From JBHGAV01 sp041946685 (lineage in GTDB: Bacteria > Acidobacteriota > Terriglobia > Bryobacterales > Bryobacteraceae), in the NCBI GenBank assembly GCA_041946685.1, contig JBHGAV010000012.1:1-64000 (forward strand): 64,000 bases of DNA. The letters are read 5' to 3'. The notes beneath the pieces were generated by a model, which saw nothing but the letters and a program-made list of their open reading frames with translations, did not search any database and had not been told where the DNA came from. Positions 60,402 to 64,000 of the stretch are shown here, in pieces (the first letter of the stretch is position 1; the number at the start of each line of letters is the position of its first letter). The position numbers were made by a program, and so were the translations under genes.

Positions 60402-61595
60402 GTGCGGATACTCCTCTTCACAGGGAAGGGAGGGGTGGGCAAGACCAGTTTGGCCGCTGCAACGGGAGTGCGGCTGGCAGAGCTCGGTTACCGCACACTG
60501 GTGATGAGCGTCGACCCGGCCCACAGCCTGGCCGACTCTCTTGACCTCGCGACGGACTTGTTCCACGGGGCCACGTCCGACCCGCTCCGGATCCGCGACC
60601 GCCTCGACATCCAAGAGGTCAACATTCAGAAGGAGGTCCGGCGCCACTGGAAGGAGATCTCCTCCTACGTCGTATCGGTGCTGCGCACCACCGGCATCAG
60701 CGATGTGGAGGCCGAAGAGTTGGCGATCCTCCCGGGCATGGAGGAGTTGAGCGCCATGATGCACGTGAACCAGTATCGCCGCGAGGGGCGATACGAGGTG
60801 ATCCTGCTGGACTGCGCGCCCACCGCCGAGTCGATGCGTTTTGTCAGCATGCCCACCACGCTGGATTGGTATATGAAGCACATCTTCCCCTACCAGCGGA
60901 GCCTGTTGAAGGCCGTCCGCCCGATCGCCAACAAGGTGTCTCCGGTCGAGCTTCCCTCCGACAGGTACTTTGCGAATGTGAAAGACCTGTTCGGCAGGCT
61001 GGATGGCATCGAGGAAGTGCTCGAGGACCCGAAGATCACCAGCGTCCGCCTGGCGACCAATCCGGAAAGGATGGTCCTGCGAGAGACGCAGAGGGCCTTC
61101 GTCTACTTCTCCCTGCACGGGCTGACGGTGGATACGGTCATCGTGAACCGCGTTCTGCCGGCCAGGGTGCGGGATGCGTTCTTCGCCCGGTGGCGCCGTT
61201 CTCAGGACGAGATCCTGCGTGAGATCGACGAGTACTTCTCGCCGGTTCCAGTGAAGAAGGTGCCGCTTTTCCAGGACGAGGTCCTGGGCGCCGGAAGGCT
61301 GGAGAGACTCGCCGCGGTGCTGTATCCGGACGGTGAGGACCCCGCGGCGCTCACGCGCGTCGAGCGGCCCTATAGCTTCGTCAAGCTCGACGGCCGGTAC
61401 GAGATTCGGGTGCAGTTGCCGTTTGCGACCAAAGGGGAGATCGGGCTGTTCAAGAAGGGGGACGAGTTGGTGGTGGAAATCGGCAGCCTGCGCCGCCACA
61501 TCGGGCTGCCGGCGTCGATGGCCGGCCTGGCGCCGTCGCGTGCCAGGCTGGATCACAAGCTGCTCACGGTGGAGATGAAGGAGGATCTCTCATGA
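60402..61595 (+). CDS. ArsA/GET3-family ATPase
   Basis: A 397-residue deviant Walker-A ATPase: FTGKGGVGKTSLAAATGVRL with GKGGVGKT at 8-15, LVMSVDPAHSLADSLDLA, LPGMEELSAMMHVNQYRREG, ILLDCAPTAESMRFVSMPTT and VIVNRVLP. A C-terminal beta domain (LDGRYEIRVQLPFATKGEIG, GDELVVEIGSLRRHI) matches the alpha-crystallin-like domain seen in bacterial ArsA/GET3 homologues. Unlike eukaryotic Get3, the zinc CxxC is not evident. No arsenic genes nearby, so arsenite export is unlikely; a membrane-protein or chaperone role is more plausible. Start is GTG 60402. Confidence 0.88.
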   Translation: MRILLFTGKGGVGKTSLAAATGVRLAELGYRTLVMSVDPAHSLADSLDLATDLFHGATSDPLRIRDRLDIQEVNIQKEVRRHWKEISSYVVSVLRTTGISDVEAEELAILPGMEELSAMMHVNQYRREGRYEVILLDCAPTAESMRFVSMPTTLDWYMKHIFPYQRSLLKAVRPIANKVSPVELPSDRYFANVKDLFGRLDGIEEVLEDPKITSVRLATNPERMVLRETQRAFVYFSLHGLTVDTVIVNRVLPARVRDAFFARWRRSQDEILREIDEYFSPVPVKKVPLFQDEVLGAGRLERLAAVLYPDGEDPAALTRVERPYSFVKLDGRYEIRVQLPFATKGEIGLFKKGDELVVEIGSLRRHIGLPASMAGLAPSRARLDHKLLTVEMKEDLS

Positions 61596-61825
61596 GGAGA
61601 AAGGAAGCTGCCCAGGAGACCGGCCGGTCCCAATGCGACTGCCTCTGCATGGGGATGGGGCCCAAGCTCACCGAGTTGCTGCAATGCCGTTCGGAGGCGG
61701 CCGCCGGCCACCTCCGCAGCGCCAGGATCGAGTTTCTGAAGGCGGTGCGGGCCCTGATCGACGAGCGGATCGAGCACCTGTCGCGCGCCCAAAAGAAAAA
61801 AGGAGCCACGGTCACGGTAGAGTAA
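61592..61825 (+). CDS. Small Cys-rich hypothetical protein
   Basis: A 77-residue protein whose ATG overlaps the ArsA-like stop by four bases (ATGA). The N-terminal half carries four closely spaced cysteines in QCDCLCMGM and LLQCRSEAA, and the C-terminal half is a basic helix (FLKAVRALIDERIEHLSRAQ) ending in KKKGATVTVE. Tight coupling suggests it partners the ATPase, possibly binding metal through the cysteines. No family recognised. Confidence 0.7.
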   Translation: MRRKEAAQETGRSQCDCLCMGMGPKLTELLQCRSEAAAGHLRSARIEFLKAVRALIDERIEHLSRAQKKKGATVTVE

Positions 61826-61836
61826 TCCAAACAGGT

Positions 61837-62319
61837 ATGGCCAAGGCAAAGCCGGCGGGATTGAAAGAGGGGTATGTAGCGCCCGACATCCGGCTTCAGA
61901 CCGACACGGGCGGCGTTTTCCGGCTCTGGGATCTCAGAGGCAAGAACGTGGTGCTGTACTTCTACCCGAGAGCCAACACGCCGGGCTGCACCACGGAAGC
62001 CTGTGAGTTCCGCGACGCTTCGCCGTCTTTGGCGGGCCTCGATGCGGTCGTGGTCGGCGTCTCGCCCGACGCCGCCGGACCCCAGTCGAAGTTCAAGGCG
62101 AAGTTCGGCCTGCCCTTCACATTGCTGTGCGACGTCGACAGGACAGCCGCCGCGGCCTACGGCGTCTGGAAAGAGAAGAGCATGTACGGCAGGAAGGTCA
62201 TGGGCATCGAGCGCACCACGTTCCTTATCGGCAAGGACGGAATCGTCCGGCAGATCTTCCCGAAGGTTAAGGCGAAGGGGCACGCCGCCCAGGTTCTCCA
62301 GGCTCTCTCAGCCCTTTAG
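61837..62319 (+). CDS. bcp: Thiol peroxidase Bcp/PrxQ
   Basis: A 160-residue peroxiredoxin that reduces hydrogen peroxide and organic hydroperoxides. The peroxidatic C51 and resolving C56 sit in YPRANTPGCTTEACEFRD, the PrxQ arrangement. It has APDIRLQTDTGGVFRLWDLR, VVGVSPDAAGPQSKFKAKFG and the C-terminal TTFLIGKDGIVRQIF. The start is ATG 61837, 11 bases after the preceding small gene. It overlaps the convergent mutS2 gene by 12 bases. Confidence 0.94.
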   Translation: MAKAKPAGLKEGYVAPDIRLQTDTGGVFRLWDLRGKNVVLYFYPRANTPGCTTEACEFRDASPSLAGLDAVVVGVSPDAAGPQSKFKAKFGLPFTLLCDVDRTAAAAYGVWKEKSMYGRKVMGIERTTFLIGKDGIVRQIFPKVKAKGHAAQVLQALSAL

Positions 62320-64000
62320 CTCGACAATAGTCGCCCCGGCCCCCCCTTCGTTCTGCTCGGCCGGGTAAAACTTCTCCACGTCCGGGTGCTTGGCCAGCAG
62401 CTCGCCGATAGCCCGGCGGAGCACCCCCATGCCGTGGCCGTGCACGATGCGGACGCGCGACACGTCGGCCAGCGTGGCGTTGTCCAGGAACTTCTCCACC
62501 TGCTCACGCGCCTCTTCGATGTGCTGGCCGATCACGTTCAACTCCCGGACCGCGCCGCTGGCCAGCGGAGCCCGGTCGAAGGATAAGCCCTTGGGCCGCG
62601 CGGCCTCGGGCGTGGAGGGGAGCACTTCCAGAATCTCGTCGGTCGGGACCTGGAGTCTCAGGAACCCGGCCTCCACCTCCACCAGATCCCCCGCCAACCG
62701 CCGGCGCACGCGTGCCGGCTCGCGAACTCCCTTGATCTTGACCCGCGCCCCCTCGACGATCTTGGGCTGCGCCAGTTGACCTTGCCGTGACTCGTCCGCG
62801 GTGGCCAGAACCGTGGTTTCGACCTCGTCGCGCAGCTCCCGTTTCAACTTTCCCACCTGCCGCAGGGCCGCCGCCGCGGTCTTCTTTCGCTCTGCTCCCG
62901 TGACAATGCTCTCTATGGTCTCCCTGGCCTGGCTTTCGAACTTCTCCAGCACCAGCGCGCAACGGCGATCGAGCTCCTTGAGCTTGGCGGATTCCCTCTC
63001 GGCCCACTCCCGGGCCACCGCCTGCTCGGTAGAGGCCAGGGATTCTTTCTGCTCGCGCAATTGCTGCTCGAGCAATGCAGCCTGCTCCAGGCGCCGGTGC
63101 AGTTCCGAAAGAAACCGGGCGATGTCCCTCTCGTGGTCGCTCAGCCGCCGGCGCGCCTCCTCGATGATCTCCGCCGGCATGCCGAGGTGACGGGCGATCT
63201 CAAGGCCCGCCGACTTACCCGGGGCCCCGAGCTGCAAGACGTAAGTAGGCTCCAGCGTCGCCTCATCGAAGCCCATGCTGCCGTTGACCACGCCGGGTGT
63301 GGCGGCGCCATAAACCTTCAGGGCGACCAGGTGGGTCGAGGCGAGCGTGAACGCTCCCGCCGCGCGGAAGCGCTCCAGCACGGCGACGCCGAGCGCGCCG
63401 CCCTCCTCCGGATCGGTGGCCCGCCCCAACTCATCGAGCAGGACCAGTGAATCGGAATCGGCTTCCTCCAGCATCTCCCGGATCCGTGCAATATGCGCCG
63501 AGAATGTGCTCAGACTCTCCTGAATCGACTGGTTGTCGCCGATATCCGCCAGGACCTTGCCGAAGAGCGGCATCTCGGCCTCCTCGGCGGGCACCGGGAA
63601 GCCGGACTGCGCCATCAGCGCCAACAGCCCCGCCGTCTTCATGGCGACCGTCTTGCCGCCGGTGTTGGGGCCGCTGATCAGCAGCGTGCGGCACTGGTCG
63701 TCCAGGACCATGGAGACCGGCACCACCCGCTTGTTCTGGCGGCGCAGGACATCCTGGAGCAGAGGATGGCGAGCCGCGCGAAAGAGGAAACGCCGCGAGC
63801 CGGGGGCGCTGAAACGCGGGATGACGCAGTCGAAATCGGCGGCGAAATCGGCCTTGGCGAACAGGAACTCCAGATCCGCCAGCGCCGCGGCCGTCGCCTG
63901 AATCGACTCCCGGTACTCCCGCAGGCGGGCCGTCATCTCACGCAGAATCCTGTGGACCTCGCGCATCTCCTCCTCGGCGAGGCTGACCAGCTCGTTGTTC
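62308..64000 (-). CDS. mutS2: Endonuclease MutS2, partial
   Basis: The C-terminal part of MutS2; the 5' end lies beyond 64000, where the frame is still open (NNELVSLAEEEMREV). It binds branched DNA and, in recent work, collided ribosomes. Visible parts: Walker A ISGPNTGGKTVAMKTAGLLA, NQSIQESLSTFSAHIA, Walker B SLVLLDELGRATDPEEGGAL, a long coiled coil (about residues 285-375 of the visible part), the KOW-like RVKIKGVREPARVRRRL and the Smr nuclease domain with VRIVHGHGMGVLRRAI. The stop overlaps the bcp stop region. Confidence 0.95.
   Translation of the reverse strand, partial: NNELVSLAEEEMREVHRILREMTARLREYRESIQATAAALADLEFLFAKADFAADFDCVIPRFSAPGSRRFLFRAARHPLLQDVLRRQNKRVVPVSMVLDDQCRTLLISGPNTGGKTVAMKTAGLLALMAQSGFPVPAEEAEMPLFGKVLADIGDNQSIQESLSTFSAHIARIREMLEEADSDSLVLLDELGRATDPEEGGALGVAVLERFRAAGAFTLASTHLVALKVYGAATPGVVNGSMGFDEATLEPTYVLQLGAPGKSAGLEIARHLGMPAEIIEEARRRLSDHERDIARFLSELHRRLEQAALLEQQLREQKESLASTEQAVAREWAERESAKLKELDRRCALVLEKFESQARETIESIVTGAERKKTAAAALRQVGKLKRELRDEVETTVLATADESRQGQLAQPKIVEGARVKIKGVREPARVRRRLAGDLVEVEAGFLRLQVPTDEILEVLPSTPEAARPKGLSFDRAPLASGAVRELNVIGQHIEEAREQVEKFLDNATLADVSRVRIVHGHGMGVLRRAIGELLAKHPDVEKFYPAEQNEGGAGATIVELKG

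Overview
The window reads as a high-GC, densely coded chromosomal segment, most probably from an Acidobacteriota bacterium of the Solibacter/Bryobacter type. This rests on an Oar-like outer-membrane receptor with a carboxypeptidase-regulatory N-terminal domain, a regulator whose N-terminal domain is the winged-helix type common in that phylum, secreted cupins, a PEP-CTERM protein, and a dnaK-dnaJ-hspR operon. The assignment is inference. I saw no rRNA, tRNA, CRISPR array, insertion sequence or prophage.

Layout. 1-7390: the end of thiC, small unknown genes, rpsO-pnp, and convergent rsmD/recG. 7461-19268: a plus-strand accessory block with two paralogous secreted cupins around a regulator-like protein and a large Oar-type receptor, followed by an HOGA/DapA-type aldolase, an FGGY kinase, a BASS-family transporter and a long transaldolase-like protein. 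It looks like an uptake and catabolic locus for an unidentified sugar or sugar acid. 19265-34610: housekeeping metabolism, with a secreted methyltransferase-fold protein, fabI, a Gld-type ABC operon running into NAD salvage genes (pncB and a nicotinamidase), rsfS, hpt, proC and rocD. Then comes a divergent pair, a PurF-like protein and a GuaA-like ATP-pyrophosphatase, neither of which carries an intact glutaminase, followed by a methyltransferase and a lipoprotein mutarotase. 34679-45333: cell-surface glycan and methylation genes (GT2, a polytopic membrane protein, a PEP-CTERM protein, two FkbM-type genes, a UDP-sugar dehydrogenase, a glycosyltransferase-like protein, a methyltransferase and one broken methyltransferase). 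45782-64000: stress and housekeeping genes (SOD, ElyC-like, der, MidA-like, rlpA, a sigma-54 activator, trmFO, xer, dnaK-dnaJ-hspR, cytochrome c, an ArsA/GET3 ATPase, bcp, mutS2).

Most notable: (i) the divergent PurF-like/GuaA-like pair lacking glutaminase function; (ii) a complete minus-strand transcription unit at 50737-50968 (promoter, ribosome binding site, 22-codon half-lysine peptide, intrinsic terminator); (iii) the receptor-cupin-aldolase-kinase-transaldolase locus; (iv) -10 boxes lying 5-10 bases before start codons at several operon-leading genes, suggesting leaderless transcription; (v) a HAIR-like operator before dnaK that matches the HspR gene at the end of the same operon.
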